This document shows positions 1 to 7,879 of a DNA stretch of 47,605 bases, in pieces (position 1 is the stretch's first letter; each line of letters begins with the position of its first letter). Location of the stretch: positions 1 through 47,605 of the forward strand of contig DXFV01000047.1 in the NCBI GenBank assembly GCA_019114265.1, given 5' to 3'. The notes below the pieces were generated by a model. It was not told the DNA's origin and did no database searches. It saw only the letters and a program-made list of their open reading frames with translations. The position numbers and the translations under genes are program-made. This stretch comes from Anaerofilum faecale. Its GTDB lineage: Bacteria > Bacillota > Clostridia > Oscillospirales > Ruminococcaceae.

Positions 1-52
1 GGACATTGAGATTTATTACAGCTTTGTCGGCAAGATTGATTTGCCGGAATAA
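1..52 (+). CDS. C-terminal end of a truncated gene, possibly a serine recombinase
   Basis: Only the last 16 codons are in the window, read from base 2 and ending at the TAA at 50-52. They encode a tail of the type IEIYYSFVGKIDLPE. I recall similar tails in clostridial large serine recombinases (DUF4368 type), which sit at the end of integrated elements. That assignment rests on memory of a short stretch and is weak. A hairpin follows directly, and the next gene lacks a normal start, which fits an element boundary. Confidence 0.35.
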   Translation, partial: DIEIYYSFVGKIDLPE

Positions 53-60
53 CCGCCCGA

Positions 61-110
61 CCTATCCGACACAATGGCCAAGTGCCGGATAGGAACGGCA
101 AAATTTTTTA
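61..110 (+). terminator. Hairpin after the truncated gene
   Basis: An inverted repeat of 12 bases with one mismatch (61-72 and 82-93, arms CCTATCCGACAC and GTGCCGGATAGG) closes a 9-base loop. A short A/T tract (102-109) follows. It reads as a rho-independent terminator for the preceding gene, though the U-tract is 8 to 9 bases away from the stem. Confidence 0.5.
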
Positions 111-149
111 CACTTCTATTACTTCTTTATCACACATTAGTAAAGTGCT

Positions 150-959
150 GTGGCGTATCCCGTTTTCCTGCTGTCGGCATACTCCCTCGCGGTCCTGCTT
201 GCCGCCTTGCCTGCATGGGCAAGGCGGCTCTCTCAGTGGAAGGCCCGTTTATACGAGCGCAGCAGACTGATCCGGAAGGTATCGTCCACGGCGTTCGGCA
301 GGCGGTATCTGAACGACCGGCTGTTCAGAAGCAGCGTTGGCATCTACCAGGGCATGGCGGTCAATTTCCTGTACATGCTTTTCCGCCTTGTGGCCGCTGT
401 TCAGTATGCCTCTGTCTGGTTCTTTTCCATGTCGGTCTACTACATGGTGCTGTTTACGATGAGAGCCTATCTGGCATTCGGGTACCGCCGCAGAGAAAAA
501 AACGGGGCAGCGTATGAGCTCCGGTGCTATCGCCGGACAGCAGGCCTGCTTTTTTTGCTGAATATCCCCATGGGCGGGATGATCGTCCTCATGGTGCAGA
601 CGAATTCCGGGTTCAGCTATCCGGGGTATTTGATTTATCTCTCCGCATTGTATACACTGTATATGATGACGCTGTCTGTAATCAATCTTGTGAAGTTCCG
701 GAAAGCGGGCAGCCCCATTCTGTCCGCTGCCAAAGTTCTGAATTTCGTCTCCGCCATGATGTCCGTTCTCGGGTTGCAGACGGCGATGATCGCACGCTTC
801 TCTTCGGACGGGGAGGGCTTCCGAAAAATGATGAACGCCATCACCGGCGGCGGTGTGTTCTTTCTCGTTATGGTGACGATCGCCGTGATGATGGTGCAGT
901 CGTCAAAACTCAAACAGGAGGTGGAGATCCATGAAGAGGTCCGAAAGCAAATACTTTAA
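150..959 (+). CDS. Multi-pass membrane protein, probably 5'-truncated
   Basis: The frame is open from just after a TAA at 141 and the first usable start is GTG at 150. No ribosome-binding site precedes it, and the protein begins inside a sequence (VFLLSAYSLAVLLAALPAW) that looks like a first membrane helix. About six hydrophobic segments are visible, separated by basic loops, and the last 20 residues are charged. I recall related clostridial proteins of unknown function that start about 20 to 40 residues earlier, so the 5' end may have been lost at the adjacent element boundary. The end overlaps the following tetR-type gene by 29 bases, implying translational coupling. Function unknown; the coupling to a regulator suggests a regulated membrane function. 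Confidence 0.6.
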   Translation: MAYPVFLLSAYSLAVLLAALPAWARRLSQWKARLYERSRLIRKVSSTAFGRRYLNDRLFRSSVGIYQGMAVNFLYMLFRLVAAVQYASVWFFSMSVYYMVLFTMRAYLAFGYRRREKNGAAYELRCYRRTAGLLFLLNIPMGGMIVLMVQTNSGFSYPGYLIYLSALYTLYMMTLSVINLVKFRKAGSPILSAAKVLNFVSAMMSVLGLQTAMIARFSSDGEGFRKMMNAITGGGVFFLVMVTIAVMMVQSSKLKQEVEIHEEVRKQIL

Positions 960-1536
960 CACTGCGCTCCGAATGGATCGGGCTTTTCTGGCGCTGCTGG
1001 AAAAGAAGGATATGGAGTATATCACGGTCAAGGAGATCTGCGAAACAGCGGGCGTCAACCGCTCCACCTTCTATCTGCACTATGAGACGATCGGAGACCT
1101 GCTTGCAGAGAGCGTGCAGCAGATGAACGAGCAATTCCTGGAACACATGCAGCTGCGGGCGGAGTTCTTTGTCTCCAGGATCCGGGAATGCCCTCTGGAT
1201 GAATTGTATCTGGTCACGCCCGCATACCTGACACCCTATCTGGAATATATCGCACAGAACAAGCGCCTGTTGCGAACGGCATTGAAGAACTCCGCTTCAC
1301 TGGGCCTGGACAAAGTATATGGCCGGATGGTGGAGCATGTTTTTGTCCCGGTTCTGGAGCGGTTCCAGATCGCAGAGCCGGATCGGAACTATATCCTGGC
1401 GTTTTATATCCACGGCCTGGTGGCCATCATCTCGGAATGGCTGAAAAACGACTGCAAAGATCCCGTCAGCCATGTGAGCGCCATCATGGAGCAATGCGTG
1501 ATGCGCGGGCGCGGAAAACAGGGGGAGAAGAAATGA
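931..1536 (+). CDS. TetR/AcrR family transcriptional regulator
   Basis: A 201-residue protein with an N-terminal helix-turn-helix at about residues 15-60. It shows the typical pattern ITVKEICETAGVNRSTFYLHY, in which the regulator docks on DNA through the third helix. The C-terminal part is a helical ligand-binding and dimerisation domain of usual length. The ATG at 931 follows a good AGGAGGTGGAGATCC site lying inside the end of the upstream membrane protein gene. The TGA stop overlaps the ATG of the dehydrogenase gene (ATGA), so the three genes are probably one transcript. It likely controls its own operon; the ligand cannot be inferred. Confidence 0.85.
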   Translation: MKRSESKYFNTALRMDRAFLALLEKKDMEYITVKEICETAGVNRSTFYLHYETIGDLLAESVQQMNEQFLEHMQLRAEFFVSRIRECPLDELYLVTPAYLTPYLEYIAQNKRLLRTALKNSASLGLDKVYGRMVEHVFVPVLERFQIAEPDRNYILAFYIHGLVAIISEWLKNDCKDPVSHVSAIMEQCVMRGRGKQGEKK

Positions 1537-2573
1537 AAGCTGGAATTTACCTGGGAAAAGAAGCGGTGGAGGTCCGGGAACTGGACCTGCCCGAAGTGGG
1601 AGAGAACGATGTTCTGGTGCAGAACCTCTACTCCAGTATCTGCGGAACGGATGTGGCCGTATTCACCCACGGCCCCAACACCGGCCACAAGGTGGATGTG
1701 GGCGGAGAATTTGGACACGAAACGGTCTCCCGCGTTGTGAAGGTGGGAAAGAATGTCACCGAATTCGTGCCGGGAGAGCGCGTCTATCCCTATCCCCGCT
1801 ATGCGAAAAACGACACCCGGCGGGCAGGAACGATCGGCGGCTTTTCGGAATATATCCTGATCCCGCAGGCCAAACGGAACCACTCCCTGTACGCGGTGGA
1901 CGACGCGATTCCCGACCGGCTCGCCAGTCTGATCGAGCCTTTCACGGTCGGCTGCCGGGCAGCCAGGCGCGGAATGGTCCCGGCGGGAGAGCACCGCTAT
2001 GTTTCCGGCCAGAACGCGGTGGTCTTTGGATGCGGGACCATCGGGATCGCTGCCGCGGTTGCTTTCAAGCATTTCGGGATGGACAACGTGATGGTGTGCG
2101 ACCATTCGGACTTCCGCCTGAAGCTGGCGGCCGGGCTGGGCTTTGAGACCTGCAACACCGCCCGTGAACAGTTTGAAGCCCATGCGCGGTCCTATTTCGG
2201 AACGGCCCCCTCGCTGGGCGGGGACGCTCCCGCCATCGACTGCTGGCTGGATGCCGCCGGCGCTGAAGCCATCCTCGCGGACTTCCTGCGTCTTGGCAAG
2301 ATCGAGAGCCGGTTCGTTTCCGTCGCCGTCAACAACGCTCCCCGCACCATCAACCTGCTGCAGATGACCTATGCCCAGCAGAGCATCATCGGTTCCGGCG
2401 GCTATATGCCGGAGGATGTGCGGGATGTGCAGGAAATCATGCGCTGCGGGAGATGGGATCTGGAGTCCATCATCACCCACGAGTTTTCGCTGTGCGAGCT
2501 GGAAAGAGCGATCCGCACGGCCGCCGATGTGGACCACGCGGGGAATGTGGTGATCAAAATGGCCGACCAATGA
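1533..2573 (+). CDS. Zinc-dependent medium-chain alcohol dehydrogenase
   Basis: A 346-residue medium-chain dehydrogenase/reductase. The N-terminal catalytic domain has the zinc-ligand cysteine in SSICGTD and the GHE motif in GGEFGHETV. The Rossmann nucleotide-binding motif GCGTIG lies near residue 165. It is most like the sorbitol/threonine/polyol dehydrogenase group and would oxidise a secondary alcohol or reduce the ketone with NAD(P). No four-cysteine structural zinc lobe is visible at the usual place, as in several polyol dehydrogenases. I chose the ATG at 1533 because it overlaps the tetR stop as ATGA and follows GGGGGAGAAGA; the frame is open further upstream but only inside tetR. Substrate unknown. 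Confidence 0.85.
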   Translation: MKAGIYLGKEAVEVRELDLPEVGENDVLVQNLYSSICGTDVAVFTHGPNTGHKVDVGGEFGHETVSRVVKVGKNVTEFVPGERVYPYPRYAKNDTRRAGTIGGFSEYILIPQAKRNHSLYAVDDAIPDRLASLIEPFTVGCRAARRGMVPAGEHRYVSGQNAVVFGCGTIGIAAAVAFKHFGMDNVMVCDHSDFRLKLAAGLGFETCNTAREQFEAHARSYFGTAPSLGGDAPAIDCWLDAAGAEAILADFLRLGKIESRFVSVAVNNAPRTINLLQMTYAQQSIIGSGGYMPEDVRDVQEIMRCGRWDLESIITHEFSLCELERAIRTAADVDHAGNVVIKMADQ

Positions 2574-2640
2574 TCTGCATCGCGTCTGTGGGGACGGGCC
2601 GGTTTCTGCGCCGCCCTGAAAAGATTTACAAAAAAACCGA

Positions 2641-2669
2641 TTGAAAGGTTTCGCTCATCCGAATATAAT
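2641..2669 (+). promoter_or_regulatory. Sigma-A promoter for the LysR gene
   Basis: TTGAAA (2641-2646), a 17-base spacer and a perfect TATAAT (2664-2669) lie 72 bases before the LysR start. The gene itself is preceded by AAGGAG at 2724-2729. Confidence 0.75.
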
Positions 2670-2740
2670 AAGAACTGTAGGGACCCCCGCGGCGGGAACA
2701 CTGGATCTGTAGGTTCGGAACGGAAGGAGCGACGCCTCCC

Positions 2741-3640
2741 ATGTATAACCCTCAACTGGAAACCTTCCTGTGTGTGGCAGAATGCGGCAGCTTCAACAAG
2801 GCTGCGGAGAAGCTGTATATTTCTCCCCCGGCAGTCATCAAGCAGATCAATCTGCTGGAGGCAAATTTGGAGCTGCAGCTTTTTGTGCGCACCCATCGGG
2901 GCCTTCGGCTGACGGAGGCCGGCAAATCCCTGGCACAGGATGCGAAATACATCATCCAATACTGCAAGGGTTCGGTGACGCGGGCAAAAAACGCCATGCA
3001 AAAAAGCGAGGAGGTCATCCGGATCGGCACCTCCTCCATGACGCCGGCCCAGGTGCTGGTGGATCTGTGGCCAAAGCTGCAGGAGGAATGCCCCGGAGTG
3101 AAATTCCAGCTGGTCCCCTTCGACAACACGCCCGAGAACGCCCGGGAAATCCTGGCCAACCTGGGGCAGAACATCGACGTGGTGGCGGGTATCTTTGATG
3201 AGACGATGCTGAACCTGCGCCGCTGTGCCGGGCTGGAGATCTCCAGGGAGCCGATCTGCGCGGCGGTGTCCGTCCACCACCGGCTGGCGGCCAAAGACAG
3301 GCTGACCGTGCAGGATCTGTACGGCGAAAAGTTCATGCTGATGCGCCGGGAATGGAGCCACTATGTGGACCTGCTGCGCGACGACCTGTGGAAAAACCAT
3401 CCGAAGATCCCGATCGTGGACTTTGAATTTTACGATGTGAACGCCTTCAACCAGTGCGAAAACAACAACTGCGTGCTGATGGCGGTGCCCAAGTGGCAGT
3501 ATGTCCACCCGCTTTTGAAGATCCTGCCGGTGGACTGGAACTACACGATCCCCTATGGCCTGCTCCATTCGCCGTCCCCTTCCCCTGTGGTCAAGCAGTT
3601 CCTGCGGGCGGTGCAAAAAACGACCGGGCAAGCCAAGTGA
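2741..3640 (+). CDS. LysR family transcriptional regulator
   Basis: A 299-residue LTTR of usual length. The N-terminal winged helix-turn-helix covers about residues 4-62 (ETFLCVAECGSFNKAAEKLY, then PPAVIKQINLLE). The substrate-binding domain starts near residue 90 with VIRIGTSSM. It has its own consensus promoter and is followed by a strong terminator, so it is monocistronic. In related clostridia I recall LysR genes beside clusters of alpha/beta-hydrolase lipoproteins, aldo-keto reductases and flavodoxins. The chimeric gene downstream contains pieces of exactly these three, so this regulator probably once controlled, or still controls, that cluster. The inducer is unknown. Confidence 0.9.
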   Translation: MYNPQLETFLCVAECGSFNKAAEKLYISPPAVIKQINLLEANLELQLFVRTHRGLRLTEAGKSLAQDAKYIIQYCKGSVTRAKNAMQKSEEVIRIGTSSMTPAQVLVDLWPKLQEECPGVKFQLVPFDNTPENAREILANLGQNIDVVAGIFDETMLNLRRCAGLEISREPICAAVSVHHRLAAKDRLTVQDLYGEKFMLMRREWSHYVDLLRDDLWKNHPKIPIVDFEFYDVNAFNQCENNNCVLMAVPKWQYVHPLLKILPVDWNYTIPYGLLHSPSPSPVVKQFLRAVQKTTGQAK

Positions 3641-3668
3641 TAACCAAAAGGTAAATAATACATAACGA

Positions 3669-3699
3669 AACGAGACTTCTGTGGAAGTCTCGTTTTTTT
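3669..3699 (+). terminator. Intrinsic terminator after the LysR gene
   Basis: Ten-base stem (AACGAGACTT with AAGTCTCGTT), a 6-base loop and a run of seven T on the + strand. Confidence 0.85.
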
Positions 3700-3737
3700 A
3701 TAATGAAATCAGAAAAAGAAGAGAGGAAGGTGACACA

Positions 3738-4739
3738 ATGAAGGTGCAAGGAATCCTGGCCGCTGCAGTTTGCCTGCTGTGCCTGGCGGGATGTGCGGGC
3801 CGTGGGCAGGCGGCGGCAAGTTCTTCCGGCGAATCTCCTGCCGCAGAGAGCACCGCCCCTTCGGACGGCGCCGATTCGCAGCAGGCATCCTCCGGCTTTG
3901 CGCCTGCGGAGCCAATGGCAGAGCCATTCACTGTATCCACCCCCATTCAGGATGTGATCGACGCCCCCGTTTTTGCAGGATACGGACGCCTGCTCTTCCC
4001 CGTGAACGAGGGGTATATGCGCGGCGACACATTGGGCGAGCTGCAGCTCACCTGGTACAACAACATCGACCCGAACGAGACCGTGGAGATCGTCAATATC
4101 GACCTATATTTCCAGCATCGCATCGACCCCCATGTGGAGCCGGAGACGGTGGCGGAGGTCATGGCCGATCTGATCCGGGAGGGGAAAATCACCCACTGGG
4201 GCATCTCGGAGGCAAACGAGGACTATCTGCGCCGCGCCCACGCCGTGTGCCCGGTGACGGCGGTGCAGAACCGCTATTCCATGATGGCCCGGCAGTATGA
4301 GCCGCTTTTCCCGGTTCTGGAGGAGCTGGGCGTGGGGCTGGTGGCCTTCTCTCCCATGGCCAACGGTTTCCTCACCGGGCGGTATGGCAAGGGCCAGCGC
4401 TTTGACGCCGCCACCGACTACCGCGCCTCCATGCCCCAGTTCACCGACGAAGCCGTGGACCAGAACGCCGCGCTTTTGCAGCTGCTTCTGGAGATGGCTG
4501 CAGAGAAAAACGCAACGCCGGCGCAGATCTCCATGGCCTGGATGCTGTGCAAGCGCCCGTGGATCGTGCCCATCCCCGGCACCTGCCGCATCGTCCGGGA
4601 GCGAACCAACGGCTGCGCCGGAGAGCCAGACCGCGGAGTCCGGGGCGGAAAACATTCTGGTCGTGTATTTCTCCTGGTCGGGCAATACCGAAGAAATGGC
4701 CTCCTATATCGCAGAGCAGGTGGGCGGCGACCTCTATGA
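3738..4739 (+). pseudogene. Chimeric lipoprotein: alpha/beta-hydrolase head fused to aldo-keto reductase body
   Basis: The ATG at 3738 follows GAGGAAGGTGACACA and starts a lipoprotein signal peptide with lipobox LAGC (Cys around residue 18). A Ser/Ala-rich linker follows, then about 50 residues like the N-terminus of clostridial secreted alpha/beta-hydrolases (the DAPVFAGYGRLLFPVN region). At about 4095-4100 the sequence switches abruptly to the middle of an aldo-keto reductase (IDLYFQHRID onward), which runs to PIPGT at 4583. The catalytic Asp, Tyr and Lys of the reductase lie in the missing part; only the His of QHR remains. After 4583 the frame runs into out-of-frame flavodoxin DNA and stops at 4739. 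This looks like the product of two in-cluster deletions and is probably not functional as an enzyme. An assembly join is the alternative. Confidence 0.7.
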
Positions 4740-5124
4740 AATCGAGCCGGAGACGCCCTATCCCACAGATTACAACGAGTGCGGCGATGTTGCGCTGGCA
4801 GAGCGGGACGAAAACGCCCGCCCCGCCATTGCAAACCTCCCGGATTCCCTGGACCAATACGACACGATCCTGGTGGGATATCCCATCTGGTGGCACACTG
4901 CTCCCATGATCATCGGCACCTTCCTGGAGAATTACGACCTTGCCGGCAAGGATGTGTATCCGTTTACACAGTCGGCTTCCATGGACACCGAGCAGTTCGA
5001 CAACTCTATGGATTTCGTCCGTGAAAGCGCGGCGGGCGCCACGGTTCACGAAGGACTGTTTGTGCGGCCTTCGGACCAGGCGGCCATCGACTCCTATCTC
5101 TCCAAAAACGAACTTGCACAGTGA
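4588..5124 (+). pseudogene. Flavodoxin domain lacking its own start (third piece of the chimera)
   Basis: In the +1 frame relative to the chimera, codons from 4588 encode a Ser/Pro/Ala linker (ASSGSEPTAAPESQ). This is followed by a complete-looking flavodoxin fold with the FMN phosphate loop SWSGNTE and the aromatic loop GYPIWWHTAP. The linker is typical of lipoprotein flavodoxins, but the signal peptide and start codon are gone, removed at the junction near 4584-4588. No ribosome-binding site with an in-frame start is visible before the first strand. Without frameshifting the domain is probably not made. The TGA at 5122-5124 lies 15 bases before the next gene, so the transcript could still continue. 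Confidence 0.7.
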
Positions 5125-5139
5125 AAAGGAGGAACATCT

Positions 5140-5856
5140 ATGAAACGGCCTTATATTGTCTGCCATATTTTGAGCACGCTGGACGGCAAGATCGAGGGGG
5201 CTTCTTTCGGAACGCCCCAGGCGCGGGCGGCCAGCGGAGAATACGCCCGGATACGGGACGAGTACCATGCGGACGCATGGCTGTATGGGACCACCACGAC
5301 CAAAGAGTTTACGGCGTTCCGCAAGCCGATATTGCAGGAAAGCGGCGCTGTGATTCCACAGGGGGACTTTGTCGCGCAAAGCGACGCCGACCTCTACTAT
5401 ATTTCCATCGACACAGCGGGAGAAATCGGATGGGAATCCGGGCTGTTCCGAAAAGCCGGGCGGCCGGATGCCCATGTGATCGAGGTTTTGACAGAGACGA
5501 CGCCCGTTGCATACCGCCACTACCTGCGGCAAAAAGGGGTCTCCTATATCCTTGCGGGAAACGAGGCGCTGGACTGCCGGCTGGCTGCGCAGAAACTGTA
5601 TGACCTGTTTGGGATAGAGACCGTACTGCTCTGCGACGGCGGGACCATAAACTGGACGTTCCTGCAGCAGGGGATGGTGGATGAGCTGAGCCTGCTGCTG
5701 GCTCCTGTCGCGGACGGCAGCCCGGATACCGTGCCGGTGTTTCTGCGGGCGGATTTCCTTCCGGAAAGCGATCCGGCGAGGTTCCATTTGAAGAAAGCAG
5801 AGCCACTGAAAGAGAGCGTGGTCCGGCTGCTCTACACGGTGGACCGGCCGGAATAA
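5140..5856 (+). CDS. Dihydrofolate reductase family (RibD C-terminal-like) protein
   Basis: A 238-residue protein of the RibD reductase/DHFR-like fold. It has the N-terminal pattern PYIVCHILSTLDGKI, in which a substrate-side Asp-Gly-Lys follows the first strand. A typical late motif, LLCDGGTINWTFLQQGMVDEL, matches the NADPH-binding part of this family. It lacks the cytidine deaminase domain of full RibD, so it is probably a stand-alone NADPH-dependent reductase rather than the riboflavin enzyme. The ATG at 5140 follows AAAAGGAGGAACATCT. It sits between two flavodoxin-type genes, suggesting a small redox cluster. Physiological substrate unknown. Confidence 0.8.
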   Translation: MKRPYIVCHILSTLDGKIEGASFGTPQARAASGEYARIRDEYHADAWLYGTTTTKEFTAFRKPILQESGAVIPQGDFVAQSDADLYYISIDTAGEIGWESGLFRKAGRPDAHVIEVLTETTPVAYRHYLRQKGVSYILAGNEALDCRLAAQKLYDLFGIETVLLCDGGTINWTFLQQGMVDELSLLLAPVADGSPDTVPVFLRADFLPESDPARFHLKKAEPLKESVVRLLYTVDRPE

Positions 5857-5905
5857 CACGTCGGCGCGGTGTGCCGCGAACTGGTTTTGCGAAAGGAAGA
5901 TACAA

Positions 5906-6448
5906 ATGAACAAACGCGTATTGATCGTTTCATCCAGCCCCCGCAAGGGCGGCAATTCCGACACCCTGTGCGACCAGTTTCGGAAAGGCGCCGAGGAGGC
6001 AGGCAACCGGGTGGATACGGTGCGGCTTGCCGAATTGAAGATCGACTATTGTTCGGCCTGCTATGCCTGCAAGACGACCGGGCATTGCGTGAAGCGGGAC
6101 GATATGGAGCGGCTGCTTGCCAAAATGCGCTCCGCCGATGTGATCGTGCTGGCAACTCCCGTGTATTTCTATACGATGTGCGCACAGCTGAAAACCATGA
6201 TCGACCGCACATTGGGCGGGGCGCAGCAATCCGGGCTGGAAAACAAAGAATTTTATTTCATCGCCACCGCTGCGGACGGGAAAGCTGCCATGGAGCGGAC
6301 GATCGACGGGCTGCGCGGCTACATAGAATGCCTGCCGGGTGCAGTGGAAAAGGGCGTGATCTATGGCGCCGGAGCGTGGCAGCTGGGAGACATTCAAGGG
6401 AATCCCGCCATGCAGGAGGCCTACCGGATGGGGAACGGCATCCGATAA
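5906..6448 (+). CDS. Flavodoxin family protein, NADPH-dependent FMN reductase/iron-sulfur flavoprotein type
   Basis: A 180-residue flavoprotein with the FMN phosphate-binding loop SSSPRKGGNSDTL at residues 9-21. A cysteine cluster CSACYACKTTGHC (about residues 50-62) is characteristic of the Isf-like group that can carry an iron-sulfur cluster. The flavin-side motif ATPVYFYTMCAQLK follows. It probably shuttles electrons from NAD(P)H or ferredoxin to quinone or nitro-type acceptors in the cytoplasm. The start follows GAAAGGAAGATACAA. No terminator separates it from the RibD-like gene, so they are likely co-transcribed. Confidence 0.85.
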   Translation: MNKRVLIVSSSPRKGGNSDTLCDQFRKGAEEAGNRVDTVRLAELKIDYCSACYACKTTGHCVKRDDMERLLAKMRSADVIVLATPVYFYTMCAQLKTMIDRTLGGAQQSGLENKEFYFIATAADGKAAMERTIDGLRGYIECLPGAVEKGVIYGAGAWQLGDIQGNPAMQEAYRMGNGIR

Positions 6449-6494
6449 GCCAAAAATTTGCGGCGATCTTTCCGCCGCACCGGCGGGCTTCAAA

Positions 6495-6670
6495 GGCTTC
6501 CCCCTCGGGGGGAAGCTGTCACGCAAAGCGTGACTGATGAGGGGAAGGCTTCCGTTCCGCACAGACCTTTATAAAACGCTTTTCGAGAAACAGGCAGGCC
6601 TGTGTAATCGGTCGAATTCGACCTCATCCGCCGCCTGCGGCGGCACCTTCCCCTGCCAGGGGAAGGCTTT
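6495..6670. repeat. Interspersed palindromic repeat, copy A (two halves in swapped order)
   Basis: The 311-base gap between 6448 and 6760 is mostly repeat. 6495-6548 carries hairpins GGCTTCCCCC/GGGGGGAAGC and GTCACG/CGTGAC and ends in GATGAGG. 6619-6670 starts GACCTCATCCG and carries GCCGC/GCGGC and CCTTCCCC/GGGGAAGG. The spacer between them (TTCCGCACAGACCT and onward) also resembles DNA next to copy C. No coding potential is evident. Confidence 0.8.
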
Positions 6671-6705
6671 CGTTCCGCACAAATTATCCTCTTATTCCAC
6701 AAACC

Positions 6706-6747
6706 GAAACACGCCCCGCAGCGCTTTGTTGCTGCGGGGCGTGTTGT
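6706..6747 (-). terminator. Terminator of the polyamine operon
   Basis: A 15-base GC-rich stem (AACACGCCCCGCAGC and its complement) with a short loop lies 13 bases past the nspC stop. In the - direction it is followed by TTT then mixed sequence, so termination may be incomplete. Confidence 0.7.
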
Positions 6748-6759
6748 TGTGCATAGGGG

Positions 6760-7878
6760 TCAGGAAAGGCGGGTTTTGAAGTCCTCGTAGGAGAAGCGGC
6801 GCACCTCGGACAGATTGCCGTCTGCATCCCTCCAGACGATGGAGGGCAGCGGCATGCCGTTGAAGGTGTTGGTCTTTACCATCGTGTACAGCGCCATATC
6901 CTCGAACTCCAGCCGATCCCCTTCCCTGAGCGGCGCGTCGAAGGAATAATCCCCGATCACGTCGCCCGCCAGACAGGTGGGGCCGCCCAAGCGGTAGGTA
7001 TGGGGCTTTTCGCCCGGCTGGCCGCTGTGCTTGAGCGGCGGACGGTAGGGCATCTCCAGCACGTCCGGCATATGGCAGGCGGCGGAGGTGTCCAGAATGG
7101 CGATGTCCATCCCGTTGTGCATCGTCTCCAGCACGCTGGCAACCAGCCAGCCGGCGTTCAGCACCACCGCCTCCCCCGGCTCCAGATAGACCTGTACGTT
7201 GTAATCGTCCCGCAGAGCGCAGACGATGCGCTCCAGGCGGGGGATGTCGTAGTCGGCGCGGGTGATGTGGTGGCCGCCGCCCAGGTTGATCCACTTGAGA
7301 CCGGCGCAGTATTTGCCGAACTTCTCCCGGAACGCCTGCACGGTGGTTTCGAGGTCGTCCGAGTTCTGCTCGCACAGGGTGTGGAAGTGCAGGCCGTCCA
7401 GCAGCGGCAGCAGGCTCTCGTCGAAGTTGGCCAGCGTGGTGCCCAGACGGGAACCGGAGGCGCAGGGGTCGTAGATGGCGTGGCCCTCCTGGGTGGAGCA
7501 CTCGGGGTTCACCCGCAGCCCCACCTGTTTGCCGGCCGCTTTGGCCGCCGGGCCGAACTTCCTCAGCTGCGCCGGGGAGTTGAAAACGATGTGGTCGGCA
7601 TACCGCAGGATCTCCTCGAACTCGTCGGCGCGGTAGGCCGGGCAGAACACATGGGTCTCCCCGCCGAACTCCTCCTTGCCCAGCCGCGCCTCGTACAGGC
7701 CGCTGGCGGTGGAACCGGCCAGCGTCTGCGCGATCAGCGGATAGGCGTGGAACATCGAAAAGGCCTTCTGGGCCAGCAGGATGCGGCAGCCGGTGCGCTG
7801 CTGCACCCCGTCCAAAATGGCGAGGTTGCGGCGCAGCGCGGTTTCGTCCACCACAAAATAGGGGGTTCTCAGCTCCAT
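6760..7878 (-). CDS. nspC: Carboxynorspermidine/carboxyspermidine decarboxylase
   Basis: A 372-residue PLP enzyme of the alanine racemase-fold (group IV) decarboxylases. It removes the carboxyl group from carboxyspermidine (or carboxynorspermidine) to give spermidine. The Schiff-base lysine is in ILLAQKAFSM (about K38), the phosphate-binding glycine run is NLGGGHH, and the family-specific substrate loop is CHMPDVLEMPYRPP. Length matches the family. It starts one base after the stop of the carboxyspermidine dehydrogenase gene and is the last gene of the operon, so the two enzymes of the aspartate-semialdehyde route are translationally adjacent. Confidence 0.93.
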   Translation of the reverse strand: MELRTPYFVVDETALRRNLAILDGVQQRTGCRILLAQKAFSMFHAYPLIAQTLAGSTASGLYEARLGKEEFGGETHVFCPAYRADEFEEILRYADHIVFNSPAQLRKFGPAAKAAGKQVGLRVNPECSTQEGHAIYDPCASGSRLGTTLANFDESLLPLLDGLHFHTLCEQNSDDLETTVQAFREKFGKYCAGLKWINLGGGHHITRADYDIPRLERIVCALRDDYNVQVYLEPGEAVVLNAGWLVASVLETMHNGMDIAILDTSAACHMPDVLEMPYRPPLKHSGQPGEKPHTYRLGGPTCLAGDVIGDYSFDAPLREGDRLEFEDMALYTMVKTNTFNGMPLPSIVWRDADGNLSEVRRFSYEDFKTRLS

Positions 7879-7879
7879 A

